Positions 1-9,156 of a DNA stretch of 30,109 nt are shown piece by piece. The stretch comes from CAZYEI01 sp964646425 (lineage in GTDB: Bacteria > Bacillota_I > Bacilli_A > RFN20 > JAISJY01). The notes under the pieces are model-generated. The model was not told where the DNA came from. It searched no databases and saw only the letters and a list, made by a program, of their open reading frames with translations. Within the stretch, counting starts at the first letter, position 1. Each line of letters opens with the position of its first letter. The DNA lies in assembly GCA_964646425.1 (NCBI GenBank), contig CAZYEI010000013.1, positions 1 to 30,109 on the forward strand, written 5' to 3'. A program made the position numbers and the translations under genes.

Positions 1-1775
1 TCTTTTATAATTGTTTCTGGTATTATTCCGTTTTCTTCATTATATTTTTCTTGTATTTCCCTTCTTCGATTAGTTTCTTCGATTGCTTTCGACATTGAAT
101 TTGTCATATTATCAGCATAAAGTATTACCTTACCATTAGCATTTCTCGCCGCTCTACCTATAATTTGAATTAACGATCTTTCCGATCTCAAAAAGCCTTC
201 TTTATCAGCATCCAAAATTGTGATTAATGAAACTTCTGGTATATCTAAACCTTCTCTTAATAAATTAATCCCCACCAACACATCATATTTGCCTTTTCTT
301 AATTCATAAATAATTTGTGTTCTTTCTAAAGTTTTGGTTTCGTTATGTAAATATGCTACTTTTATCCCAAACTTTTTTAAATATTCAGTTAAGTCTTCTG
401 CCATTCTAATAGTGAGAGTTGTAATTAATGTTCTTTCACCCTTTGATATTCGAATTTGAATTTCATTTATAATATCATCAATTTGATTTTTAGTAGGTCT
501 CACTTCAACTTCAGGGTCAAGTAAACCTGTAGGTCTAATAATTTGTTCAACCACTTCATTTGCTGTTGATTGAAGTTCATAATCACCTGGAGTAGCACTC
601 ACAAATATCGCCTGTTTATATTTTTTTTCAAATTCGTCAAAGCGCAATGGACGATTATCTAAAGCGCTAGGTAATCGGAAACCATACTCCACTAAAGTTT
701 CTTTTCTAGATCTATCACCATTATACATTCCTCTAATTTGTGGTAATGAAACATGAGACTCATCAACGACTAATAAAAAATCATTAGGCATATAATCAAA
801 TAAAGTAAATGGTGGTTCACCAGGTTTTCTTTTATCAATATGACGTGAATAGTTTTCAATTCCAGGACATATTCCTAATTCTCTTAACGATTCAATATCA
901 TGTAAGGTTCTTTGTTCAATTCTCTCTTGTTCTAAAGGTTTTCCTGCCTTTTTATAATAATCGATTCTTTCTAATAATTCATCGTGAATTGTCTCGCACG
1001 CTTCTAATACTCGGTCTTTTCTAGCAGCATGAGCATAAGCTGGAAATATTAATAATTGTTTATAGGCACATCTTGTTTTACCTGTAATTGGATCTATTTC
1101 CGTAATTCTTTCGATTTCATCCTCAAACATTTCAATTCGGTAATAGACTTCATTTGTTGAAGCAGGTGCTATTTCAATTATTTCACCACTAATTCTAAAC
1201 GTTCCTGGTGCTAAGTCTATATCATTTCGCTTATATTGTCCTTCAATTAAATCTGCAATCATTTTTTTTCGATCAACAATATCGCCTTGTTTTATCAAAA
1301 ATACCAATCCACGATACTCATCAGGATCTGTCAAAGCATAAATTGCCGCTACAGAAGCAACAATAATTGTATCTCTTCGATCAAGTGCAGCATTAATCGC
1401 TGCGCTTCTTAACATTTCAATTTCCATATTCATTACAGCATTTTTATCAATATAAGTATCTGTTTTAGCAATATATGCTTCTGGTTGATAAAAATCAAAA
1501 TTAGATACAAAATATTCTACTCTATTATTAGGAAAAAATTCTTTAAATTCACTATATAATTGTCCTGCTAAAGTTTTATTATGAACCAAAACAATTGTCG
1601 GTTTGTTTACTGCCTGAATAACATTAGAAATAGTAAATGTTTTTCCTGTACCTGTTGCTCCAAGTAACACCTGTGTTCTTTTACCATCTTGAATACCTTT
1701 AATCAATTTTTTTATTGCAGTTGGTTGATCACCAGTTGGAGAAAACGGAGAAACTAATTCAAAAAGTTGTTCCAT
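1..1775 (-). CDS. uvrB: UvrB, excinuclease ABC subunit B (3' end cut by window edge)
   Basis: Damage-verifying helicase-like subunit of the UvrABC nucleotide excision repair complex. The frame stays open from the ATG at 1775 to the window edge, giving 591 visible codons; family members have about 655-670, so only the C-terminal UVR (UvrC-binding) region is missing. Visible features are the N-terminal PFSPTGDQPTAI, Walker A GATGTGKT at about residues 39-46, the beta-hairpin around FYQPEAY, the DEAD-type VDESH, the helicase motif TLTIRMAEDLTEYL and the motif VI segment QIIGRAARN. The ribosome site GGAGG lies inside the 3' end of the upstream peptidase gene, whose stop is one base away, so this is the last visible gene of the secA operon. 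The hairpin tyrosines differ from the canonical set (see findings). The identification is secure. Confidence 0.97.
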   Translation of the reverse strand, partial: MEQLFELVSPFSPTGDQPTAIKKLIKGIQDGKRTQVLLGATGTGKTFTISNVIQAVNKPTIVLVHNKTLAGQLYSEFKEFFPNNRVEYFVSNFDFYQPEAYIAKTDTYIDKNAVMNMEIEMLRSAAINAALDRRDTIIVASVAAIYALTDPDEYRGLVFLIKQGDIVDRKKMIADLIEGQYKRNDIDLAPGTFRISGEIIEIAPASTNEVYYRIEMFEDEIERITEIDPITGKTRCAYKQLLIFPAYAHAARKDRVLEACETIHDELLERIDYYKKAGKPLEQERIEQRTLHDIESLRELGICPGIENYSRHIDKRKPGEPPFTLFDYMPNDFLLVVDESHVSLPQIRGMYNGDRSRKETLVEYGFRLPSALDNRPLRFDEFEKKYKQAIFVSATPGDYELQSTANEVVEQIIRPTGLLDPEVEVRPTKNQIDDIINEIQIRISKGERTLITTLTIRMAEDLTEYLKKFGIKVAYLHNETKTLERTQIIYELRKGKYDVLVGINLLREGLDIPEVSLITILDADKEGFLRSERSLIQIIGRAARNANGKVILYADNMTNSMSKAIEETNRRREIQEKYNEENGIIPETIIK

Positions 1776-1776
1776 T

Positions 1777-3108
1777 TTATTTTCCTCCTAAAATCGCAGC
1801 ACTAACACATGCATCATCAAATTGATATAGCCAAGAAGCGACATATGATAAAGCACTATTATATTCACCTAATTCTATCGTTACATCTGGTTCGATTCCA
1901 ATCCCGTGAATACTATATTTTTGAGGTGATAAAGTTCTAGCAAAAGTATATCGAATACTGCTACCATCAGGTAAAGGGACTTCATTTTGAGCTATTCCTT
2001 TGCCAAAAGATTTAACACCTACAACTTGAACTTTATCATTTAAATAATTGCTATAATCCTTTAATGCTAAAGTCAAGCCCTCACTTGCAGATGCTGTGTT
2101 TTCATTAATTAAAATTGTTATACTATTAAACTTATATCTTACGCCACTTGTAGTTTTCCCACCACTTGATGTATGACCATCTTTATACTCATAATAAAGT
2201 AAGTCTAACCCACTTGGCAAAAAATAATCTGCAATATTAGTAAACGAAGTAACTAATCCTCCTGGATTTCCTCTTAAATCTAAAATCAAATCTAACTCAT
2301 TATTTTCTCTTCCTTTATTTTTTTCTCTCAAAACAATTGAGTCCATAACATCTTTAAATTCAATACTTGAAGAATTAGTAAATTGAGTAATTCTAACCCC
2401 AACACATGTTGGACAAATATCATTAGACACTTCATTTTCGAAAATATAATTAGATAAATAAGCTTTTCTAAATACAGTAACATCTAACTCTTCATTCCCT
2501 CTTTTAATACGCAAATCTATACTACTATTTTCTTCAGTTGATTTAATATATATTTCAATTTCTTCATAGGTCATTCCGACAAAAGAAATATAATTATTAT
2601 CTTTATAGCAACCTAAAATTTGATCTCCTATCTTTAAAATATTATTGCTTCCACCCTTTTGATATACTTCAGATACAATTAAACCATCTTCATTTATTTG
2701 TTTATCACTATTAACAGAACTTCTAATAGAAATACCAATACCATAATATGTTGGAGTAGGTGATGTTGAAATATTATCATTACCATTATCAATAATAATA
2801 GGTGCTTCTGTAAAATATGTATATGGATCTATATTTCTATTAACACTATAGATTGCATTAATAGCCGCTTTTAATGATTCTTCTGTAGTTTCATCATCAC
2901 CAAAATACCAATCATTTTTTAATATATTATAATAATAAATCAAGTTTTCTAAATCTTCATCAACCTCATTATTACTAATACCTAAACTAGCAGCAAAAGA
3001 TACTCCTAAAACAAATGTAATCACAGAACAAAGAATAGTAAAACAAAAACCTTTTTTTCTTTCCTTCTTTATTATTTTCTTTTGTTCATTATCATTAATA
3101 TCATTCAT
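1777..3108 (-). CDS. S41 family C-terminal processing peptidase (CtpA/Prc type)
   Basis: Membrane-anchored serine protease that would act outside the cell, cleaving near protein C-termini. One N-terminal hydrophobic segment follows a Lys-rich stretch (about residues 20-43). A PDZ-like region follows (around GDQILGCYKDNNY), then the S41 catalytic domain with LDLRGNPGGLV, the nucleophile motif NENTASASEG, the general-base Lys in KSFGKG, and the family C-terminal segment SIHGIGIEPDV. Length (443 aa) is normal. I prefer ATG 3108 over the in-frame GTG 3117, because the perfect anti-SD match AGGTGAT ends four bases before ATG 3108; the GTG lies inside that ribosome site. The gene sits between the YitT-like gene (its stop overlaps this ribosome site) and uvrB (one base between them). 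The natural substrate cannot be told from the sequence. Confidence 0.93.
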   Translation of the reverse strand: MNDINDNEQKKIIKKERKKGFCFTILCSVITFVLGVSFAASLGISNNEVDEDLENLIYYYNILKNDWYFGDDETTEESLKAAINAIYSVNRNIDPYTYFTEAPIIIDNGNDNISTSPTPTYYGIGISIRSSVNSDKQINEDGLIVSEVYQKGGSNNILKIGDQILGCYKDNNYISFVGMTYEEIEIYIKSTEENSSIDLRIKRGNEELDVTVFRKAYLSNYIFENEVSNDICPTCVGVRITQFTNSSSIEFKDVMDSIVLREKNKGRENNELDLILDLRGNPGGLVTSFTNIADYFLPSGLDLLYYEYKDGHTSSGGKTTSGVRYKFNSITILINENTASASEGLTLALKDYSNYLNDKVQVVGVKSFGKGIAQNEVPLPDGSSIRYTFARTLSPQKYSIHGIGIEPDVTIELGEYNSALSYVASWLYQFDDACVSAAILGGK

Positions 3109-3117
3109 ACTAATCAC

Positions 3118-4020
3118 CTAATCTTCTTTATGATAATCTTTGAAACCATACCCAAATACATCTTTTGCATTAATTACAATCATAAAAGCATTTGAATCTA
3201 TTTTATGTACTTGTTCTTTTAAAGTATGATATTCACGTTTATCGATAACAACTTCAATAATATTCTTACTTTGATATGTGTAACCACCTTCGCCATGAAT
3301 ATATGTTGTTCCTCGTTCCATTGTATAATTAATAAAGTGATTAATTTCATCATGCTTTTCGCTTAAGATATGAATCATAAAAGATTCATTACCACTAATT
3401 ATTGCCCTATCAATCATTATTCCACATAAATAAGCACTCATTACGCCTACTAAAGCCGGAACAAAACCTACAATAAAAGCACTAGCTATTACAATACAAG
3501 CATCAAATATAAATACAACTCTATCAACGCCAATTTTAAACTTCTTAGCTATCATAATACAAGGAATATCTAATCCACCGGTAGAACCACCTTTTTTAAA
3601 AACTAAGCCAATTCCATATCCTACAAAAATAGCAGAAAACACTGCATATAAAATCAAAGTTCCTGTATCATTTGCATTTATTTCAAAAATCTCAGGAAAA
3701 GTTTTGTCTAAATAATTACTAAGCAATTCACATAATATTGTAAAAATAGGATAAACTATGGTGCTTAATAGAGTTTTTAAAGCAAACTTTTTCTTTAAAA
3801 AAATTAACCCTACCAAAAATAATGCCCATGTACAAATAGCAACAAAGGTAGAATATTTTACTCCAAATAATTTATTTAAAATAATGCCAATACCAGCTAC
3901 ACCACCAGTAACAACATTAACTTTTACAGCAAAGAAAACATAACCAATTGCCAAAAATAAATTACCAAGTATAATTACCAAGAAATTTTCAATCATTTCT
4001 TTATTAATTTTCTTAATCAT
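3118..4020 (-). CDS. YitT family membrane protein (DUF161/DUF2179)
   Basis: Integral membrane protein of unknown biochemical role, 300 aa. The first roughly 200 residues carry about five hydrophobic segments, with glycine-rich patches such as VVTGGVAGIGIILNK and KKGGSTGGLDIPC typical of the family. The C-terminal soluble DUF2179 domain shows ERGTTYIHGEGGYTY and the closing IDSNAFMIVINAKDVFGYGF. Length is that of typical YitT proteins. The ATG at 4020 starts three bases after the prfB stop, and its ribosome site (GGGAG) is inside the prfB 3' end, so translation is probably coupled. The stop is TAG. Membership in the secA-prfB-uvrB operon looks incidental rather than functional. Family assignment is firm; function is not known. 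Confidence 0.9.
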   Translation of the reverse strand: MIKKINKEMIENFLVIILGNLFLAIGYVFFAVKVNVVTGGVAGIGIILNKLFGVKYSTFVAICTWALFLVGLIFLKKKFALKTLLSTIVYPIFTILCELLSNYLDKTFPEIFEINANDTGTLILYAVFSAIFVGYGIGLVFKKGGSTGGLDIPCIMIAKKFKIGVDRVVFIFDACIVIASAFIVGFVPALVGVMSAYLCGIMIDRAIISGNESFMIHILSEKHDEINHFINYTMERGTTYIHGEGGYTYQSKNIIEVVIDKREYHTLKEQVHKIDSNAFMIVINAKDVFGYGFKDYHKED

Positions 4021-4023
4021 AAC

Positions 4024-5131
4024 TTATCTTACTCCCATCTTTAAATAAGCATAAATAAAATCTTTAATATCTCCGTTCATAACTCCTTCGACATCACTTG
4101 TTTCATAATTTGTTCGATGATCTTTCACTAAATTATATGGGCAAAAAATATATGACCTAATTTGAGAACCCCATTCAATAAGTTTTTGTTCTCCTTTAAT
4201 ATCTTTAAGTTCTTTTTGTTTTTTTTCTAATTCATATTGATATAATTTGCTTCGCAACATATCCATACATCTTTCTCTATTTTGAATTTGTGATCTCTCT
4301 GTTTGACATGATACTACAATACCTGTGGGAATATGAGTAATTCTAACAGCGGAATCTGTTTTATTAATATGTTGTCCCCCCGCTCCACTTGCTCTATAAG
4401 TATCAACACGAATATCTTCATCTAATATTTCAATTTCTCCAATTTCATCAAATACAGGAGAAACATCAACACTTGCAAAAGAGGTATGTCTTCGCTTTGA
4501 AGAATCAAACGGAGAAATACGAATAAGTCTATGTACACCTTTTTCTGACTTGAACATTCCATAAGCATTTTCACCGCTTACTCTAATTGTAACCGATTTA
4601 ACACCAGCTTCTTCTCCTACCATATAATCAAGTACTTCTACTTTATAATTGTTATTTTCACAAAATTTTACATACATACCATATAGCATTTCTGCCCAAT
4701 CTTGACTCTCTGTACCACCTGCACCTGGATGAAATTCAATGTATGCATCATTACTATCAAATGAACCATTTAATAAAATAAAAACTTCAAAATCTCCAAC
4801 CATTTTTAATGCCTTAAAATACTCTTCTTCAATCATTTCGTGCATTTCAAAATCATACTGAATTTTTAATTCATCCAGTGTATCTACAACAAATTGGATT
4901 TGTTTTGAAGTTTCTTTGTATGTTTCAATTAATTTATTTAATTGATTATTTTCATTGATGATATTTTTAGCACTCTTAGGATTTTCCCAAAATGTTGCTT
5001 CCATCATTATATTTTGAATTTCTTTAATTCTTTTTTCTTTAGCTGGCAGGTCAAAGAGACTCGCCTAGTTGTTCTAGGCGAAGTAAGGCATCATTCATTT
5101 TAGTATGCATTTCAAACAATTCAATTGCCAT
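4024..5131 (-). CDS. prfB: Peptide chain release factor 2, programmed +1 frameshift
   Basis: RF2 releases nascent chains at UAA and UGA. Translation starts at ATG 5131 (GGAG upstream) and reads 26 codons to an in-frame TGA at 5053-5051; slipping +1 at the preceding CTT continues the frame as D-L-P-A-K-E to the TAA at 4024, for 368 aa, matching the usual RF2 length of about 365. The conserved region holds the codon-recognition SPF tripeptide (RISPFDSSKRRHTSF) and the peptidyl-transfer GGQ motif (ASGAGGQHINKTDSAVR). A plain frame reading would start wrongly at 5007 and miss the N-terminus. The gene lies 30 bases downstream of secA, the same order as in Bacillus. RF2 level autoregulates the frameshift, as in other bacteria. 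Intact SPF plus a used TGA indicates that UGA is a stop codon here. Confidence 0.97.
5050..5066 (-). promoter_or_regulatory. prfB +1 recoding site
   Basis: On the minus strand the site reads AGGCGAG-TCT-CTT-TGA-C. The slippery CTT is at 5056-5054, the TGA at 5053-5051 and the following C at 5050. The purine-rich AGGCGAG (5066-5060) takes the position of the internal Shine-Dalgarno stimulator, three bases before the CTT, but is a weaker match than the common AGGGGG. This is the well-known RF2 autoregulatory device. Confidence 0.95.
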
Positions 5132-5161
5132 ACTATTATCTCCTTTTCCAATATTTAAATC

Positions 5162-7573
5162 TTATTTTGTATCTGCATCAACGGCATCTTTTTTTATGCT
5201 GTCTTCATTAGTTGGTTCTTCTTTTTTTTCAACTTTAACTTGTGCATTTAATAAATATATCGCAGTTTGTTCTGCAATTTTATTCATCATTTTATTAAAC
5301 ATATCATATCCTTCATGAATATAACTTTGTAATGGATTTGTTTGAGCATAACTTCTTAAACCTATTCCATCTCTTAATCTTGCCATTTGATCAATATGAT
5401 TTGTCCAATTAGTATCAATTACTTTAGTTAAAATTTGTTTTTCAACCATTTTAAAGATATTTGCGCCCCAAAGAGCACCTCTAGCTTCTTCTTTGGCAAC
5501 CAAAATATCAATTATTTTATCAATTACATCATCTCTTTCAAGACGGCGTAATGAATCTTTTTCAAATTCTTCAGGTGTAAGAAATTGCGGAACTAATTTC
5601 TTTTCTAGGTCATCTAAATTTACGACTTCATCTTTATCAACATAATAAACGCAATCTTTTACATAACGAATTGCCACACGTTTAAAAAACTCTTTTACAA
5701 CATCGTGAACATCATCTTTTTCAATTACTTTATCACGTTCAGCATACATTGTTTCTCTTTGTTTTCTCAAAACATCATCATAATCTAATAAACTTTTACG
5801 TGTATCATAGTTTTGACCTTCAACTCTCTTTTGAGCAGAAGTAATTGCATTTGTCATCATTTTAGATTCAATTGGTTCTGCGCCTAAAGATTTTTCAAAC
5901 ATTGACATAATGGAAGGGTTACCAAACCTTAGCATTAGTTCATCTTCAAGCGATACATAAAATCTCGAACAACCAGGATCTCCTTGACGTCCAGAACGTC
6001 CTCTTAATTGACCATCAATACGTCTTGATTCATGGCGTTCACTACCAATAACATATAATCCACCAAGTTCTTTTACTCCCTCGCCTAGTTTAATATCGGT
6101 ACCACGTCCAGCCATATTAGTAGCAATTGTAATAGAACCCTTTTCGCCAGCACGTGAAATAATTTCTGCCTCTCTAGCGTGATTTTTAGCATTTAAAACT
6201 TCATGTGGAAGCCCTTCACGTTTAAATAAATCGGAAATAACTTCTGATGTTTCAACTGCAACAGTACCAACTAAAACTGGTTGACCTTTTGCATGACGTT
6301 CTTTAACATCTTCAATCATTGCTTTATATTTATATTCTTTCTTAGCATAAATTAAATCAGGTAAGTCAGCTCTTTGAATAGGTCTATTGGTAGGAATTGT
6401 AATAACACGCATATTATAAATTTCACCAAATTCTTCTTCTTCTGTTTTAGCAGTACCTGTCATACCTGCTAATTTCTCATATAATCTAAAATAATTTTGA
6501 TAAGTAATTGTAGCTAATGTAACTGTTTCAGGATTAATCTTTACGCTTTCTTTTGCTTCAATTGCTTGATGTAAACCATCAGAATATGTACGACCAGCAA
6601 GTAAACGACCAGTAAATTGGTCAATAATTACAATCGCACCGTCTTTAATCATATAGTCAACATCTTTTTGCATAATATAATTTGCTTTCATTGCTTGAGA
6701 AATATGATGAACTAAAGATTCATATTTAATATCATATAGATTTTTAATACCGAAAGTACGTTCAGCTTTCATCATACCACTCTCAGTTAAATGAACTGTT
6801 TTAGACTTAATATCAACCTCATAATCTGTTGATCTTAAAGCCTTAGAAAAGCGATCAGCTTGCATATATAAATTACTTGTTACTTTATTTCCACCAGAAA
6901 TAATTAAAGGCGTTCTTGATTCATCAATTAAAATAGAATCTGCTTCATCAATAATCGCCATATACAAAGGTCTAAGAACTCTTTGACGAGCATCAATAAC
7001 CATATTATCTCTTAAATAATCAAAACCAACTTCAGAGTTAGTTGTATAAGTAATATCACATTTATATGCTTCTTGTTTTTGAGATGGAGTTAACTCTCTC
7101 AAGTTACAGCCAACAGTCAAGCCTAAGAAACGATAGATATTACCCATCCATTCAGCATCTCTGCTTGCTAAATATTCATTTACTGTAACAACATGAACTC
7201 CTCTTCCTGTTAAAGCATTTAAATAAACACACATAGTAGCTGTTAATGTTTTACCTTCACCAGTTCTCATTTCTGCAACATCACCATCATGCAAAACAAT
7301 AGCACCCATAACTTGCACTTTAAAAGGGAATTGTCCTAAAACTCTTTTGGCAGCTTCTCTTGATACCGCAAAAGCTTCAGGTAAAATATCATCAACAGTT
7401 GCACCATTAGCTAACTTTTCCTTAAAATAAGGAGTTTTTGCTTTTAATTCCTCATCAGTTAAAGCAGCCATTTCATTTTCATAAGCTAAAACCAAATTTG
7501 CACGTTGTTCCACTTTTTTTAATAATTTTTCATCAATTTTAAATAATCTACGAACAAAATTACTTGTTGCCAT
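5162..7573 (-). CDS. secA: SecA preprotein translocase ATPase
   Basis: Motor ATPase that pushes unfolded preproteins through SecYEG. The 803-aa product shows Walker A MRTGEGKTLTA near residues 102-112, the helicase motif II IIDEADSILIDESRTPLIIS, motif VI QLRGRSGRQGDPG and the helical scaffold segment WTNHIDQMARLRDGIGLR. I chose ATG 7573 because GGAGAG lies nine bases upstream and the protein then begins MATSNFVRRLFKIDEK, as SecA should; an in-frame ATG at 7618 has no ribosome site. The C-terminus is acidic and Lys-rich (EKKEEPTNEDSIKKDAVDADTK region) and lacks the Cys-rich zinc-binding tail found in many SecA proteins. The gene precedes prfB by 30 bases, a conserved Firmicutes pairing. Confidence 0.97.
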   Translation of the reverse strand: MATSNFVRRLFKIDEKLLKKVEQRANLVLAYENEMAALTDEELKAKTPYFKEKLANGATVDDILPEAFAVSREAAKRVLGQFPFKVQVMGAIVLHDGDVAEMRTGEGKTLTATMCVYLNALTGRGVHVVTVNEYLASRDAEWMGNIYRFLGLTVGCNLRELTPSQKQEAYKCDITYTTNSEVGFDYLRDNMVIDARQRVLRPLYMAIIDEADSILIDESRTPLIISGGNKVTSNLYMQADRFSKALRSTDYEVDIKSKTVHLTESGMMKAERTFGIKNLYDIKYESLVHHISQAMKANYIMQKDVDYMIKDGAIVIIDQFTGRLLAGRTYSDGLHQAIEAKESVKINPETVTLATITYQNYFRLYEKLAGMTGTAKTEEEEFGEIYNMRVITIPTNRPIQRADLPDLIYAKKEYKYKAMIEDVKERHAKGQPVLVGTVAVETSEVISDLFKREGLPHEVLNAKNHAREAEIISRAGEKGSITIATNMAGRGTDIKLGEGVKELGGLYVIGSERHESRRIDGQLRGRSGRQGDPGCSRFYVSLEDELMLRFGNPSIMSMFEKSLGAEPIESKMMTNAITSAQKRVEGQNYDTRKSLLDYDDVLRKQRETMYAERDKVIEKDDVHDVVKEFFKRVAIRYVKDCVYYVDKDEVVNLDDLEKKLVPQFLTPEEFEKDSLRRLERDDVIDKIIDILVAKEEARGALWGANIFKMVEKQILTKVIDTNWTNHIDQMARLRDGIGLRSYAQTNPLQSYIHEGYDMFNKMMNKIAEQTAIYLLNAQVKVEKKEEPTNEDSIKKDAVDADTK

Positions 7574-7650
7574 TTTTATACTCTCCTTTTCAAAATATAA
7601 ATCACTATATTTTACCATTTTTTTATAAATAAAAAAAGCCTTTTAATTTC

Positions 7651-8445
7651 TTAATAATTAAATTTATCATAAAATTCTTTCAAAATACCATGATAATTAC
7701 TTAACCATGGTTTATTTTTACCATAAAAATGCAAAATCACAGTATTATTATTTACCCAATCAATATTTATCTTCTCAACATTTTTAGGATTTAAATTATA
7801 AAAAATAATACCACGATCATTTAAATTATAAATAATATTAGGAACTTTTTTTATTTTGTCACCATACAAGCCAGAAAGCACATCTTGATCTGGCAGCATT
7901 AAACGATTTTTATATTTCTTAATATAATTAATTATTTCATCGCTTTTTTGAATTTTACGTAATTCTTTAATGTTCATCAATAATACACCAGTATTTACAT
8001 ATTCAGCCCCTCTAGGAGCAGCATTTTTAATTTCATTAAATTTTCTTAACACTTCTCCCACATTTGAAGCAGCCACAAATAATTTATCATCAAAACTAGT
8101 ATTATATAAACTTTCTAAATCCTTCAATACAATAATATCAGGGTCTAAATATAATACTTTATCAACATTATCAGGCAAAAATTTAAATGCAAATAAACGA
8201 TAATACATCGCAAATGGATATCTTTTTGTTGTAGGTGCTCCTTCAAGTAAATAATCATCAACGTAGATTAAATGAAATATAAATTTTTCTCTAAATTCAT
8301 TTTCAAGTTTAGTAATATCACGTTGAGATACATCATTACTAGCAACATATATATCAAAATTATGATTATTCGATTCTGCAATCGACCTTAAAAGCGTCTT
8401 TAAAAAATTTAAATATTTTTTATTTAGTGTTACCAAAATATTCAT
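7651..8445 (-). CDS. Glycosyltransferase family 8 protein
   Basis: Likely retaining sugar transferase using a nucleotide-sugar donor, acting on a cell-surface glycan or lipid at the cytoplasmic face. The 264-aa product has the GT8 pattern: N-terminal MNILVTLNKKYLNFLKTLL, the region FAMYYRLFAFKFLPDNVDKV, the metal-binding DXD as LYLDPDIIVLKDL, the NTGVLLMNIKELR block, the LPDQDVLS block, and a late VILHFYGKNKPW with the conserved His. I prefer ATG 8445: AGGTGA lies six bases upstream and overlaps the stop of the NUDIX gene; the GTG at 8454 is part of that ribosome site. The acceptor cannot be inferred. It is translationally coupled to the NUDIX gene and lies 77 bases before secA, with no terminator visible between. 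Confidence 0.9.
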   Translation of the reverse strand: MNILVTLNKKYLNFLKTLLRSIAESNNHNFDIYVASNDVSQRDITKLENEFREKFIFHLIYVDDYLLEGAPTTKRYPFAMYYRLFAFKFLPDNVDKVLYLDPDIIVLKDLESLYNTSFDDKLFVAASNVGEVLRKFNEIKNAAPRGAEYVNTGVLLMNIKELRKIQKSDEIINYIKKYKNRLMLPDQDVLSGLYGDKIKKVPNIIYNLNDRGIIFYNLNPKNVEKINIDWVNNNTVILHFYGKNKPWLSNYHGILKEFYDKFNY

Positions 8446-8450
8446 CCTAT

Positions 8451-9005
8451 TCACCTTACTCTATTAATAATTTTTTGATAAATTTTCTTCATTATTTCTT
8501 CATTACAATATTTGTTGATATCCGCTATTTTTATCCACCGAACATCACTATTTTCATCAGGATTATTTTTGATATAATCATTTTTATCACCAATAAAAAT
8601 ATATGTTACATTTAAGTGCAAATGTTCTTTAATTAAATTTCCATTTTTATTATGTTGTGGCACTGGTAGAACTTCAATTGAAACGATTTTATTACTAAGT
8701 GGTTTAATATTCTTTATTCCACTCTCTTCTCTTATTTCTTTAGCAGCTACTTTTAAAAAGTCGCTTTCTAAATCAACATGTCCCCCAAGCCAAGACCATG
8801 ATTTATAGATATTATGATATGCAAATAAAACATATTCTTTATTTTCATCAAGCACTATTGCCGAACTAGAAAAGTGTGCTTCCTCACATTTTCTATCTAA
8901 TAAAAAGTCGCCATGTTTTTTATATAATTTCAAAATTATTTCTTTATCAATTTCTTCCTGCCTACATAAAGGAATAAATTCTTCGATAAATTTAATAAAA
9001 TTCAC
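8451..9005 (-). CDS. NUDIX hydrolase
   Basis: Probable pyrophosphohydrolase of a nucleoside-diphosphate-linked substrate. The Nudix box reads GGHVDLESDFLKVAAKEIRE followed by ESGI: the metal-binding E-x-x-E-E core is kept, but the usual first Glu is Ser and the usual Arg is Lys. The rest (WSWLGGHVDL, SDVRWIKIADI) is typical of MutT-like enzymes, about 184 aa. An N-terminal extension of about 45 residues precedes the domain. I place the start at GTG 9005, which has GGTGAT four bases upstream; the in-frame TTG 9017 and GTG 9014 lie at or before the transcription start predicted from the promoter at 9022-9050. The gene ends in TGA, which overlaps the ribosome site of the glycosyltransferase gene. 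The substrate is not predictable. Confidence 0.88.
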   Translation of the reverse strand: MNFIKFIEEFIPLCRQEEIDKEIILKLYKKHGDFLLDRKCEEAHFSSSAIVLDENKEYVLFAYHNIYKSWSWLGGHVDLESDFLKVAAKEIREESGIKNIKPLSNKIVSIEVLPVPQHNKNGNLIKEHLHLNVTYIFIGDKNDYIKNNPDENSDVRWIKIADINKYCNEEIMKKIYQKIINRVR

Positions 9006-9021
9006 ATTTATCACCAATAAA

Positions 9022-9050
9022 ATAATACATTTCTTTTTATCAAAAGTAAA
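9022..9050 (-). promoter_or_regulatory. Promoter of the NUDIX/glycosyltransferase genes
   Basis: On the minus strand there is TTTACT (9050-9045), a 17-base spacer and TATTAT (9027-9022). Predicted transcription begins near 9015, leaving a very short leader that carries GGTGAT. No terminator is evident before secA, so the transcript may continue into the secA operon. Confidence 0.5.
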
Positions 9051-9102
9051 TTAATTTATTACTTTTTCTTTCATTTATCCAAACTCTTATCATCCTAAAA
9101 TA

Positions 9103-9131
9103 TTTACTTTTTTAAAACACGCCAGTATAAT
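9103..9131 (+). promoter_or_regulatory. Promoter of the HAD phosphatase gene
   Basis: TTTACT (9103-9108), a 17-base spacer and a perfect TATAAT (9126-9131). The -35 hexamer equals that of the divergent NUDIX promoter. Transcription from about 9138 excludes ATG 9139 as a normally led start and supports ATG 9157. Confidence 0.7.
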
Positions 9132-9156
9132 AATCTTTATGTTTGGAGATGATAAA

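Noticed and set aside
88..94. TTCGACA, match to the Spo0A box (TGTCGAA complement)
   Set aside because: It lies deep inside the uvrB coding region, not near a promoter.
7619..7650. Possible terminator between the glycosyltransferase gene and secA
   Set aside because: AAAAGGCTTTTTTT cannot form a hairpin with a real loop; read-through is more likely.
7555..7650. secA promoter
   Set aside because: Several TATA-like strings exist but none has a -35 at proper distance; not distinguishable from A+T background.
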